Source of the DNA: Bondarzewia mesenterica
Lineage: Eukaryota; Basidiomycota; Agaricomycetes; Russulales; Bondarzewiaceae
Direction of reading: 5' to 3'
Length of the DNA: 25,879 nucleotides
Assembly: GCA_004802705.1 (NCBI GenBank)
Contig: SGPL01000472.1
Location: 1-25,879 of the forward strand
Under the pieces are notes generated by a model. The model had not been told where the DNA came from and ran no database searches. It saw only the letters and a program-made list of their open reading frames with translations. The stretch's first letter is position 1, and each line of letters starts with the position of its first letter. Both the position numbers and the translations under genes were made by a program. Below are positions 10,011-19,595 of the stretch, in pieces.

Positions 10011-10712
10011 ATCACTAATTGTAAACTGTTCACATCAAGTGATTCCTTTATTAGATTGACATAAAACTGANAAATTTAATTAGATTCTGATAAAGAGTGT
10101 AACTGTTTATTTAGTTTTAATCATGCACATACTGCACATAAAGATTTGACTAAAAATTCAAGTTGAGTATCATTGTAAAAATCATTAATAATTATTGATA
10201 AAAGCTTCTTATTTAGTAGATTTGGTGAAAATTTTAAGCTAGTTGATAANTTTTCTTTGTGATTTTNGTTTTCTTCTTTTATATGTGTGTTATCTTTTTT
10301 ATTAGTCATATGACCTTTCATCTTTACAATATCAGAATTCTTTTGAATTACAAAGATTGTCAAATGTGCTTTATATATTNCATNTTTTAAATTATTTTTT
10401 AAATCTGACACTAGTTATTTTATATTNATATCAATATTATGATCAATACCTAAAGCAAATAATTCATCTTTAGTTAATCATTCAATTATATAATATAATG
10501 GAATATCTGCAATAATAAAGTCCACTTTTGAAGTAAATNTTAAAGCACTTGCTGTTGAACAATGTTCAATGCACTTGAATCAATCACGACTATAAAATGA
10601 TGANGAAGTATTATTTTGAGAAATATAAGGCTTTAGATCATTATATGACTAGTTATACACACATCCCTTTTTATCANAAATAGCACCTCCAACTTGAGAT
10701 TTTGATCCTGTT
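10011..10712 (-). pseudogene. Helitron protein N-terminal region, decayed
   Basis: A 96-codon clean frame at 10121-10411 is followed, toward the Rep domain, by SLCAVCA (CxxC) and a polar S/L-rich stretch. Upstream to about 10712 the same frame gives CSTASAL, VDFIIADIPLYYIIE and LTKDELFALGID, the last of which resembles a SAP-like start of these proteins. Stops at about 10490, 10590 and 10655 break it. The true start was not found: a pyrimidine-rich tract ending in ACAG lies just before the first readable codons, so an upstream exon is possible. Confidence 0.6.
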
Positions 10713-11313
10713 AAAAATAAATGCTGCTTGTTAAAATTAGTTATTAAAGTTTTGAAATGATGACATGGTATGTATATAAAGTTGAAAGAAGCAATTGTTA
10801 ATAAAGCATTTATTCTTTACAATGTTCATCTGAATAATACAATATAATCATGCTTATAATAAGCTGNCTGATGAATATGCAATGTTGTCAGAAAGGCCNT
10901 AGTTTATGAAGATAGAATATATGCTGTATGTAAACAAATCAAAGAAATGTCAATTTGATTTAATTATTTCNAATATGTGAATATATAAGGGCTCATCCAT
11001 ATTCTTGTCATACAAATTACAATGAGTATTTTGCATAATGCATGTTTATAAGTCTCCNAACTGTGCTTTTGCAAAGTCTTCTAATAGTTTGGTGGTTTTA
11101 ACTAATTTATGCACTTTTGCTAATAATAATTACATCAAGATGTCCCTTTGAATGAATTAATATNGCTTTTGTCAATGTTCACATACTCTTTAGTATGATG
11201 AATGAAAGTACAGTAATGAATGGTAAAGTAAAGTATGGAAAGGACAGACTATGAAAGGTACATAATATAGTAAGTTACATTAAATTTTCATAAAATCTTT
11301 ATAGAGAACTTAC
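10713..11313. other. AT-rich DNA without a supportable gene
   Basis: Stops in all frames and scattered single ambiguous bases. It should contain the Helitron 5' end, but no boundary is visible. The sequence at 11200-11260, rich in GTAAAGTA-like words, shows no coding pattern. Confidence 0.4.
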
Positions 11314-11739
11314 NAATATAAAGATCTATGCAAGTTGCAGGAATGCAACAAGGGCATGTTAGAGGAACACTTGCTTCTATAATCATGAAGGTGAGCTTGC
11401 ATTTAACATGAATTTATATAGCAAGACTCACTAAGCAGTATATTGTGTTCAATATGCCATGCAATGCACTCCTACAAAGTGTATATAGGGGATGAATGAG
11501 CTTACACAACATAAGAGTCTGCAAAGCAACAAGTGGTAAATAATTAATTACAGAGAAGAAAGACTCACTATAGTATGCACAAAGTTTATTGGAACTAATG
11601 ATAAATAAAAGCTCATGCTTTGAATATCATAAAGATGTGCTTGAGTAAAAATGTAGATAGTGTTATAGATATTGTGAGCCAAGGGTAAAGTAAAGAGTTC
11701 ATAATGATGTGCAGTTNATTATATAGTCATTGAGACCAT
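11314..11739 (-). pseudogene. Three consecutive exons of an unknown intron-rich gene
   Basis: Three minus-strand exons can be drawn with canonical borders: 11739 (or beyond) to 11569 before donor GTGAGTC; 11518-11432 between TTGCAG and GTGAGTC; and 11376-11314 between TTATAG and nGTAAGT. The last two are 87 and 63 nt, both multiples of three, and the frame carries through. The first has 48 clean codons (FTLPLAHNIY, SLVPINFVHT) after a TAA/TnA pair; the second has 29 clean codons; the third has two TAA/TAG stops. The product is hydrophobic and aromatic; family not recognised. The frame may continue upstream toward 12.1 kb. Confidence 0.45.
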
Positions 11740-11829
11740 AGGCTNCTCTGTTGCTCCCACNAAGTCCTCTTTGCAAATGACTTGTGCACAGTATANGCAT
11801 GTGTTNATCCAGCCATAGCTCAATGATAA

Positions 11830-12560
11830 CCTATCTCCACTAAGCCATTTTCCCCCATTATTTTCTCTATATCTTCTAGTCCTCATATCACACAATGCAC
11901 TGCAGCTACCTTTTTGACTTTATCTTCTTTGTGCAGATCTACAATGCACNATCTACAGCTACTAGGTTNGCNTNCTCCTTTAACTCTTGCTTATGCTCAA
12001 AGAACATGCTAATGTTTTTTAAGTACATTTTGCCACTATCCTCAATGAACTGCACTGACTTTTACTGCCCTTTTGCTTTCTTTTCTTCTTTTTAATCACT
12101 ATCTCTTCAGATTTTTACCTTTGTATCATGACTGGCTCCTCTATATCACTTTTATTCTAGCATCAGCAGTTCATTCAGCATTAGTGGAAGTGCCATCATT
12201 TGTAAAAGACTATCAGCAGGATGGATAAGCAATGGTAGANATGCTTGAATTCCACAGTGATTACCAGAGGTAAGAAATGGAGNAAATGGGTTTATCTCCN
12301 GTGACACAGATAGGTAGAACTGGTACAGGCACTCGTATATCCATTTTCTTTTATTTTCTCCTTAGTAATCTGCTATNTTCTCATCAGCATAGTAGCTTGC
12401 TTTAGCATCAATATAGGGCTAAAGGACACAAAATTAGGCAAGGTTTCTTTTCTTCCATAATTCTGTTCAATCACTATAAGCAGGCATTAATGATTCTGAT
12501 TCTAACACCACCATAACTTTGTCATTAATAGCACTTACCACTCAACATGCTGTTGAGTGA
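11830..12560 (-). pseudogene. Possible upstream coding part of the same minus-strand gene, heavily stopped
   Basis: One minus-strand frame over about 245 codons gives protein-like text: TELWKKRNLAQF, YIDAKASYYADE, a 75-codon stop-free stretch at about 12160-12385 (SVSxEINPF, LLIHPADSLLQMM) and a K/E/Q-rich part (MYLKNISMFFEHKQELKE). Overall stop density (about 18) is no lower than chance, although every stop is at a Q- or R-compatible position. I therefore give it low weight. A plus-strand exon can also be drawn in the same DNA, so strand is uncertain. Confidence 0.25.
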
Positions 12561-12829
12561 GAAAATANTGCATACACACAGCACNTGTATATTGCCTGCA
12601 CACTTGTAAATCAATAACATGCTCATTTTAGATTGCAGGTAGCATATTTAGATCACTTACTCTTTCATATCCTACCCNCCACCCCAATGACCACNGCTAA
12701 TNATTAATTATCCTGCACCACCAGCACTGACTTTTGGCATGAAACTACCACTGCTTGACTATACACCATCTTAAGCAGACTTGTGCANATGNGTGAAGTT
12801 NCTATTTAGAACTAGGATCTATGGAAGGA

Positions 12830-12960
12830 GGTAGAGTCTCTGCAGGTAGTGAAGTNGCTACAGGTGGTAGTGATGAAGACAAGATAATGAATGCTCAGTG
12901 AGGAGGATTTGAACATGCTCTCAGGCAAGNTCAACCTAGTGACAATATTCAGGAAGTAGN
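12830..12960 (+). repeat. Repeat copy 1 of the GSxxRDK/AQRG unit
   Basis: This copy contains GGAGGTAGAGTCTCTGCAG, GGTAGTGATGAAGACAAGAT (from 12866), GCTCAGTGAGGAG and CAACCTAGTGACAATATT. All are shared, with substitutions, by the three copies at 13552-13870. It stands about 690 bp to the left of them. Confidence 0.7.
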
Positions 12961-13539
12961 GTCAGTGAAAGTGGNGTCAAACTTGTCTGTGGTGCCTATT
13001 ATCTATANAANATGATTNTACATAAGACTGCAACTACCNCACCCTCTAGTCCATGTAATATATATAGTAGAATGTCATTCTNTATCTTGCCTAATCTGTG
13101 CTCACCTTTTTGGTTGACTAAGCCTGAGACAGATGCATGCTACAATGTGATTACATGCCTTATGAACTTGAACATTCATGATGACATTGCTATCAACTGA
13201 CTGGTGCTGACCATCAACATGCTTTTTAGTTCACACAATTAAAAGAGCTGTGATTTGACCTTNAAAGACCTCATAAAGCAGGAGCAAGGGCTTGCACACA
13301 AGGAAAAGTANGANANCAGAGAGGCCATGAGCATGGGTGATGAGGTGATAGAAATGGTGATCTTGGGCTAGCTTTTTAGTTCATGGTCATTTAGAGATAG
13401 TGAGCGATGCATTAATGCTGCTTGGTCACTCGCACTCTAGTAAGAACTTGCACTGAAGAATTTAAAGATAAGCATGTTTACTGTAAGAGTGTGGCCTGAT
13501 GTATGTGACTACAGATGGGTTGATTGATTGTTAACCTGT

Positions 13540-13870
13540 CAAGTCATTAGAGGTAGTGATAATAGAGACAAGATAGTGAGTGNTCAGCGAGGAGCATCTA
13601 TACATATTCTCAGGGATGGCCAACCTAGCAGTNATTTTATAAATAANGGTTGATGGAAGNAGGCAGAGTCACTGGAGGTAGTNGTAATAGGGACAAGTTA
13701 ATGNATGCTTAGGGAAGAGCATTGGACATGCTCACAGATCATGNCCAACCTTACAGTGATATTTTAGAAGCATGTCAATAGGAGGCAGCATTATTATAGG
13801 GAGTGGTATTAGAGACAAAACAGTGAGTGTTCAGTGAGGAGCATTCAACATNCTCTTGGCACTTTTTAAC
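13540..13870 (+). repeat. Tandem repeat, three copies, period 122-125 bp
   Basis: Equivalent points GGTAGTGATAATAGAGACAA (13552), the GGTAGTnGTAATAGGGACAA form (13677) and the GGGAGTGGTATTAGAGACAA form (13799) are spaced 125 and 122 bp. Each is followed at fixed distance by a GnTCAGyGAGGAGCATT-like block and, in the first two, a GCCAACCT-like block. Periods are not both multiples of three, so the repeat is seen best at DNA level although each unit can be read as the same peptide. The array breaks down after about 13870. Confidence 0.75.
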
Positions 13871-14003
13871 ATGACAAAGATATAAAGCATATATTTTGCA
13901 AGCCACACATTGCAATTACTCTAGTCAAATCNACACTTGCCAAATTTAAATGCTATAATAAGGCCCACCTTTAGTTTTATAGGCACCACAGTCAAACCAC
14001 TCC

Positions 14004-14240
14004 TTGTCAAACTCTTGTAATCCAAAAAGGTGGCTATGTAGGCTCCATCTCTCATCACAGTCACTCACACATGAGGACAAGAATGATATCACTACAGCAG
14101 CTGCTGTACTAGAGAAACTAAAGGTAAAGGACTTGGAGAAGCATATTAATATGCTGACTGAAGTGCAAACTACAGAGAAGCTGCAGAGCATGCTCAGCCT
14201 AGGTGATTCTCAATGGAGGATGCAATATCTCATTAAAGTA
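14004..14240 (+). CDS. Possible exon of an unknown plus-strand gene
   Basis: A 79-codon stop-free frame runs to a consensus 5' splice site, ATTAAA|GTAAGTTA at about 14240. The peptide is helical and charged (AAAVLEKLKVKDLEKHINM, TTEKLQSMLSLGDSQW), with heptad-like leucines suggesting a short coiled coil. The 5' border is not clear: the frame opens within non-ATG sequence after stops. It lies just right of the tandem repeat and may be the next exon of the same gene. An 81-codon frame exists antisense but lacks splice support. Confidence 0.45.
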
Positions 14241-14299
14241 AGTTACTACACAGTGTACAATAGTCAGCATACTAGTCATTGTAGCAGTTAGTCACTGTC

Positions 14300-15450
14300 T
14301 GGCTTTACTAGCAGAAAGACGCTATTGATATTTAAGTTGACTACTATGTTTCCTCTAGATGTTTTCCAAAGTGTAGTGATGTGTAACACTGTGATGAATG
14401 TGCTATTAGATAAGTCAAAAATTGGTAATTCTTGGCCAAATCAAATACTCAAAGAAAGTAAAAAATAGTGGTNGGTGTTTTAAGAAACTCACTCAAATAA
14501 TTATAAATAAGCACTAAATGATGCAGTCAGTAGTGAATATTATAAAGATTAAATACATAATACANCNATAGCATACCATATGCCACAAGATTGCTAAGTA
14601 TGCTTATGTTCTGTAGAGCAGAATCTCCTCACAGTGCAGATGTTTGACCTAGCTAGGATGGCTGTTTTTTTCTCAGAGATAGAGTATTTATAGCTGTACG
14701 AGTAAATAGTCAGTACAAATCCTTTATTGAAATAATAGTGTACTGATATGATGGTCTACTTGATGTTAATATGCATGTGTTAAAATGCACACCTTCATCC
14801 TTTAATTTTGATAAGAAGATGAGCTTGTCTATATTGTTCCCTATTACTGTGACAAGCTGAATAGATGCTAATTTGCTTGGCCACCATATTCAAATTAGAT
14901 CCAGTCTAAACTGAATTATTGAGATATGATTATGACAGAATGCTGAACTGAACAAACAGAGCAAGAGGCAGAGTGATGGAGGGATTTGGTTGGTCTATAA
15001 TATGTGAGATTACATTGTATAGATTCAGAGCTAAAAATTGCTGAGAATTGACTAAGGCAAGGTTATATATTATGCTTTGAGACCTATGTGCATTACCATT
15101 TGCAACACTCTAGAACATACTGCATAAACAGTCTGGTCAAACATACATAAGTATAATGAATAACTTACATTCTATCTCAATGAGTAAAATTAGTGAGAAA
15201 AGTTTTGATGTTGATCATATAAAACAGCTAGAATGGTGAGTCCAAAATAACCTTCTTCTTAGAATCTCATTTTTCAGTGGTGTCATGCATGAAAATTATC
15301 CTGAACATAATTCATCATTCAGTGTCAGGATGCACAATATCCTTGAATGTAGGATAATGTAAGACTCTAGAAAACTGAAGATTCAATAATAAGTTCATAA
15401 TTAATTTTTGGACATGAGCATGAAATGCTCCAGGATGGAAGATGATTAGA
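14300..15450. other. No supportable gene
   Basis: AT-rich, stops in all frames, few ambiguous bases. An isolated donor-like GTAAGTTA is present on the minus strand at about 15165, but no open exon adjoins it. Confidence 0.45.
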
Positions 15451-16770
15451 TCCATAAAATGGACTCATCACATTAACAGCCGAGACCAAAAAGAATGGAA
15501 ATATCCAAAAGAACTCTGACAAAAGTCTGCACAGTAATACAAGACGCACCTATAAAGTCGACTGTTGTATGTCTTATCACTCTATCAGCTTCTCCTCCTT
15601 TCCATCTACTGTATTCTCATTTCTGGACCTTAAATCTCCACACTGCTGCTTCCTACTGGCTGTCTGCTACTATATGCACTCCTGCCCTCAGTGTTTATTG
15701 TGGGTACTAAACTCGGTGCCATCACCTCAGAATTGCCATCTCATTGGTCAGTTGACTCTACTCACACTGATCAATTGGCATTCATGCATGTCTCTACTGT
15801 GCTCCCCTCAGTAAAAGTGATGAACTTTTATGTTCCCACCTAGTTTTTATCTAATCCACCTCACACTATTTGACTATTTTTCACCCTTACAGTTTCCCTC
15901 GCCCCCTCATCTTTTATTGTATTCCCGATCAGTGAGCTCCTCTATCGCGATGAACTGCATGGGATTTTTCTGATGCAATGTGACTCTGGACCAGAACTTT
16001 TGTGGGTGAATGCTTTGCACCTGCCATCCAACAACTGATTCATCTAGTTCATCTAATAACAACAACACCTCCTAAGTCTCTACTTTACCATTTGAGCTCG
16101 ACTCAGTTTTAATTCACATTACCATGAGATCATGCAGCAGATGAAGAAGGAGATGTTGCAGACTGCTTTAAGAAGAAGAAATGGTGACAGGGTGGTATGA
16201 GAAGAGATGAGAAGGTATGTCCCATCAAAACTAGAACTCTCAGCACTCTCTGACAATCCCATTGATCATCCAGATGAGCTGATCACTCAAATCTGCGAGG
16301 CATTATCTGTATGCATAGATGCTATAGGATCAAGATCATCATCCTGATCAGCAAAGAGATCCTGTTCAGACATTTATCTATACATCCCCCCACACTCTTT
16401 CTCATCTTTTTCTACTTGGACTCAGTATTGGGAATTTTTGTTTATTTCTTTGCTTGTTCATTTGTTTCATAGGCATGCTCATCTTCCCCACTCTTTACTT
16501 TTTCTTTCAGCATGCCCTCTCCAGCCCTCTTACAAGAAGAAACCAATGGAATCTCGAATTTTCCCTATTCGTGCACGTTTCCAGCTTGTCTTATACACGC
16601 ACATGAGTTTTTTTTTCATTTTCTTATGTATTGGACTTATTTTCTTTTTAAATTTCCTTTATTTTTTCCTACCTCAAGACTTGAACTTGAGGTCACACTT
16701 GCCCTTCACCTTCATTTACACCCCGCTACTGACTTTGTTGGACAGAAACCCCCCACTTAATTAATTTTCT
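15450..16770. other. Pyrimidine-rich segment with weaker CpG loss; no certain gene
   Basis: The plus strand is C/T-rich and holds CG dinucleotides at a clearly higher density than the rest of the window. Several plus-strand frames are open (15495-15710, 15569-15814, 16438-16764, 16512-16760), but pyrimidine-rich DNA has few stops by composition, so these are not good gene evidence. The most protein-like piece is at about 16132-16350 (QQMKKEMLQTALRRRNGDR, then LSALSDNPIDHPDEL), broken by one TGA. I cannot assign a product. It may be the edge of a younger repeat or an LTR-like unit. Confidence 0.35.
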
Positions 16771-17460
16771 TTTNATTTCTTTNTTTTTACTGCATGCTAT
16801 TTNGCAGAGANTNAGTAAAATAGATATTTGGGTTGTNNCANANNAATNCANATTGAGGTNTGANAAGGTCAGNACNAATTGACNTNTNNANTATAGGTGT
16901 NTAAAGACCATGAANNGCACAACNATACAAAGCCNCATGGCTTNGCTATNCAGATCTNNTNAATTANACATNNAATTTGAAATTCCTTTNAAANGGNGAT
17001 CGNGCNAAAAGTCTAAGACNAATCTNGCCTCTTTCTNATTNCAAATCAATNCCTTTGATTTGTAATTCATGTGGGTCACNNCATGCANNTCAAGTGGATA
17101 CTGCTGGACCCACATCTTTGTATTTGCAATTCTAATCCACTTTACTNNTTATTNATGTAGAAAGCTGNGATCTCATTNGTTNAACNCAAGGAGTNTACTG
17201 TGGATANNTTTGTGTTGTNTTTGTTANCACAGCCTCTTTTGTANATATAAAAAGAGANNAGAAATCCCNCAAACANTCTAGTNCATTATTCCAGTTCACT
17301 TTTTCTCCCAATCGACTCACCTCAAGGTTGTTCTNNTTNNNNAGNNCCTTANCCCTTTGAANNCTTNTTGACTGACTTTTTTAAGGTNGCTTTGCCCTCT
17401 TATTGAAGTCNNTCTCAGGCTAGTAAATTTGTCTNTANNCTTCANNAAGCTCTGTCCTAA
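16752..17460. repeat. Segment dense in ambiguous bases, probable collapsed multicopy repeat
   Basis: About 85 N bases, nearly all single or paired, lie in 700 bp, far more than anywhere else. Single-base ambiguity inside otherwise readable sequence is what a consensus of diverged copies (or two haplotypes) gives. A TATA box follows at 17246, then pyrimidine-rich sequence, so the unit could be a retrotransposon LTR. Termini and target duplication could not be found because of the ambiguity. Confidence 0.5.
17246..17254 (+). promoter_or_regulatory. TATA-like box
   Basis: TATAAAAAG, followed about 45 bp downstream by CACTTTTTCTCCC and a CTCACCTCAAGG stretch. This resembles a core promoter with pyrimidine-rich start region. 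No coding frame begins downstream, so it is more likely part of an LTR-like repeat. Confidence 0.4.
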
Positions 17461-17539
17461 TCTGGAGGCAACCAATCTACAGAATCAGCATCTACTTCTG
17501 TGAAGTATCTGAAAGCACATGGCTTCTCAGATTTTTATA

Positions 17540-17830
17540 GGATCAGTTGAATTTTAGTTGATCTCACCTTCTGAGATTGAATTTTAGCTTGCTTAACTTC
17601 TTCATCATCAGCATCTATCTGTATGCTGAAATTGAGCCTACATCATGAGTCTACACTGAATCTTTATCTGAAGTCACAAAGTCTATGCTGAATTCAAGTA
17701 TACATCATGAGTCTACGCTGAGTCAGTCTATCTGAAGTTTATATTATTGAAGTTCAGTTCAGTCCAGTTTACGTCACAAGTCTATGTCAAATTCACCATT
17801 TATGTCTACATCTTATGCTTTCGATTCAGT
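17540..17830 (+). repeat. Imperfect minisatellite-like repeats
   Basis: TTGAATTTTAG occurs twice about 30 bp apart near 17547-17590. TACATCATGAGTCTACnCTGA then occurs at 17639 and 17701 (period 62), with a diverged third form (TTACGTCACAAGTCTATG) near 17768. The words GAGTCTA, CTGAA and CAGTTCA recur through the segment. No coding frame is supported to about 18030. Confidence 0.55.
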
Positions 17831-18046
17831 TCAAGATCACATCTATGTCCTCTCATTTTTCTTTCATTCAGTTGATCTGATTCTGCTGAAGCTTCTATCC
17901 AGCTCAGAATCTCCCACATTCATCTGCATTTATCCCCAGTGAATTCCTTTGACTTCTTTAGTCTAATTCACCTTACTATTCATCTCTTGACTACAACTCT
18001 TCAGCTCGCCTTTGACATCAAGTGCATATTATCTCCTTGAGTCTAG

Positions 18047-18259
18047 TCAGGCAATAAAACAGACCTTCCCCAAAAACACCCAAACTATTCTCTGAACAAT
18101 ATCAATTCTAAGACAGCCTAGATGCTTGAGTTTGTTTTCCCCATCAAAGTTAGTTAAATGTGATTTAAGTGTGCCTCTCCTGTGCCTCTCACATCTTTCC
18201 AATTTCTTTGGAACAAATTTACAGCATGACAGTGGTCCTCCAGTTAATGAAAGTGTCAC
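18047..18259 (-). CDS. Possible 3' exon of the 18.3-19.6 kb gene
   Basis: A 70-codon stop-free minus-strand frame directly follows the donor at 18275. It is rich in K, R, C and L (KFVPKKLERCERHRRGTLK) with a hydrophobic end. A nearby AG could serve as acceptor, making a very short intron, but none is convincing. It ends in TGA at 18047-18049. Low-confidence extension of the neighbouring gene. Confidence 0.3.
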   Translation of the reverse strand: MTLSLTGGPLSCCKFVPKKLERCERHRRGTLKSHLTNFDGENKLKHLGCLRIDIVQRIVWVFLGKVCFIA

Positions 18260-18275
18260 AATTTTGAAAACTTAC

Positions 18276-19595
18276 TTATAGAGGGGGATTTCAAGATAGA
18301 CTGGTGTGACTAACAACTGATCTAGGTGTATCAGGAGATTGAGCTCCAATTCTGCTACCAGATATNATTGTAGATGTTACAGAAGATGCGCTACNTATAT
18401 CTCATTAAAAAAAAGTTAGGTTGATAAAGCTATAAAATATGAACTTATGAATTGATGATCATAGACACTTGACATATTAGAGTTATCGGTGTGCTAGTTC
18501 AATTAGTTATTTGTTTTAGTTNAATGAGAAAACTTTCATCTAGTTACTCACATTGGAAAAGGACATAAAGTGCTCAATGAAGGAGAGCCNAATCTTTTGA
18601 TTTTGCATCTAGATAGACAAAGAATTAAAAAGAACAATACAGAAAGAAATATATATAATGCACTNATCTTATTTCAGCAAGAACTAAATGTCACTTGCAT
18701 TTTTNAATAAAATTAGCTTGATNGTAGCATTCACTATGGGATCATGATTGATTAATTCTGAGCTAGAGAAAGNGATGAAATACTGTGAGCTGATTAAAGT
18801 TTTAATAAAAGCTGTTAAGTACATAAAAATAATACTTACAGATCTNGAGGAAGAGTGAGTTCCTTCATATCAAACACATTGAAGCCATCATTCACAATGT
18901 GTTGATCATCATGTGTATCATCATCAGCATTATTGCTATGAGAAAACTGCTCTATTAATAATAAACAAGGTTAAATATATTATTATGCACTATTATAATC
19001 TAAAACNATTTTATTCCTCATACTCATCCTCCTCTTCTTCAGTGCCTAATTGTGAATCACCACTGCTCAGCTATATGCAAGCATATTTTGGTGATCCTTT
19101 CAGTTCATNACACATGACATCATATTGCTGTTTGTTAATTTAAGAGTGTGAAAGCTGATTAAANGCATAGAAAAAATGAGACTTACTTTCTCATGCTAGA
19201 AGACACTAAAGTAGGTTCTTCACCATTCTTGAAATGAGATGGTCTCAAAAACAACTCATATTGAGTTCAAATATGAGTAAGTAGTGCAACTTATAAAGTA
19301 ATTTTCTACTGATGAGTCCTGTATCAAATNAATATAAGTCAAACACAAANTGTATATCAAATTAACAGCATACACCAAAATTTTAGGTGATGGCCTAGAA
19401 AACAATAGAGTTAATAATTTAATCGAACATGTATGTTTGTAAAGAAAAACTTACAATAAGACTACTAAACCTGAACTTACTTACAGCGGTGATGTGCAAT
19501 CTATTATCTTCTGNGGTATCATGCGCAGAAGCAGTGGGAAGGCTANATGTAGATGGGAAAAACAACCCAAAGGTGCCAAGTGAGTGCTTCAGTGC
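18276..19595 (-). pseudogene. Intron-rich gene or gene relic, unknown family
   Basis: Five consensus donors lie on the minus strand with first intron bases at 19454 (GTAAGTTTTT), 19186 (GTAAGTCTC), 18839 (GTAAGTATT), 18551 (GTGAGTAAC) and 18275 (GTAAGTTTTC), each preceded by a readable exon. Exon 19595-19455: 47 clean codons (ALKHSLGTFGLFFPS). Exon to 19187: FKNGEEPTLVSSSM. Exon from 19127: YDVM, LKGSPKYACI then TEEEEDEYEE, one TAG. Exon 18946-18840: NNADDDTHDD and FNVFDMKELTLP, no stop. Exon 18608-18552: MQNQKI, LSFIEHFMSF. Exon about 18390-18276: GSRIGAQSPDTPRSVVS with a late TGA/TAA. An acidic, low-complexity middle fits a nuclear or DNA-associated protein, but function is unknown. The few stops are all in Q/R-compatible positions. 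Confidence 0.55.

Larger units (their letters stand above)
3097..10712 (-). mobile_element. Decayed autonomous Helitron (Rep-helicase-peptidase coding region), split by an LTR
   Basis: A single minus-strand coding trace of about 2,270 codons (after removing the 8624-9391 insertion) matches, in order, the large Helitron protein of basidiomycetes: N-terminal region with CxxC motifs, DUF6570-like segment, Helitron_like_N Rep domain, Cys cluster, PIF1 helicase and C-terminal Cys peptidase-like domain. Helitrons replicate by rolling circle: the Rep domain nicks one strand and the helicase unwinds it. Many in-frame stops and replaced catalytic residues show it is dead. Most of the frame can be followed without shifts, so damage is mainly substitution. 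The 5'-TC and 3'-CTRR ends were not located, so the element is longer than the span given. Confidence 0.9.
12800..13870 (+). pseudogene. Decayed coding region with internal repeats, unknown product
   Basis: From 13012 the plus-strand frame is clean for 62 codons (WLTKPETDACYNVIT) and stays readable to about 13650 with stops only at positions compatible with Q or R, giving SFRDSERCINAAWSLAL, VRVWPDVCDYRWVD and then GSDNRDKIVS. The last block recurs four times with the DNA repeat described separately. No domain recognised. Ambiguous bases every 20-60 nt suggest it belongs to a multicopy element. Confidence 0.35.

Noticed and set aside
12161..12268. Plus-strand exon (HSALVEVPSFVKDYQQDG) between TATTCTAG and GTAAGAAATGG
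   Set aside because: The minus strand is open for 75 codons over the same bases and joins a longer trace. With only one exon the plus reading is not supported enough to list.
13946..14191. 81-codon minus-strand frame, serine-rich
   Set aside because: Antisense shadow of the better supported plus-strand exon with a consensus donor at about 14240.
16438..16764. Two overlapping plus-strand frames of 108 and 82 codons with hydrophobic, membrane-like peptides
   Set aside because: Pyrimidine-rich DNA has few stops and encodes F/L/S/P by composition; two frames open at once is the mark of bias rather than coding.
18345..18362. Minus-strand TGGTAGCAGAATTGG resembling an initiator-tRNA-Met primer binding site of an LTR retrotransposon
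   Set aside because: It lies inside a readable exon (GSRIGAQSPDTPR) bordered by splice signals, and no LTR end abuts it.
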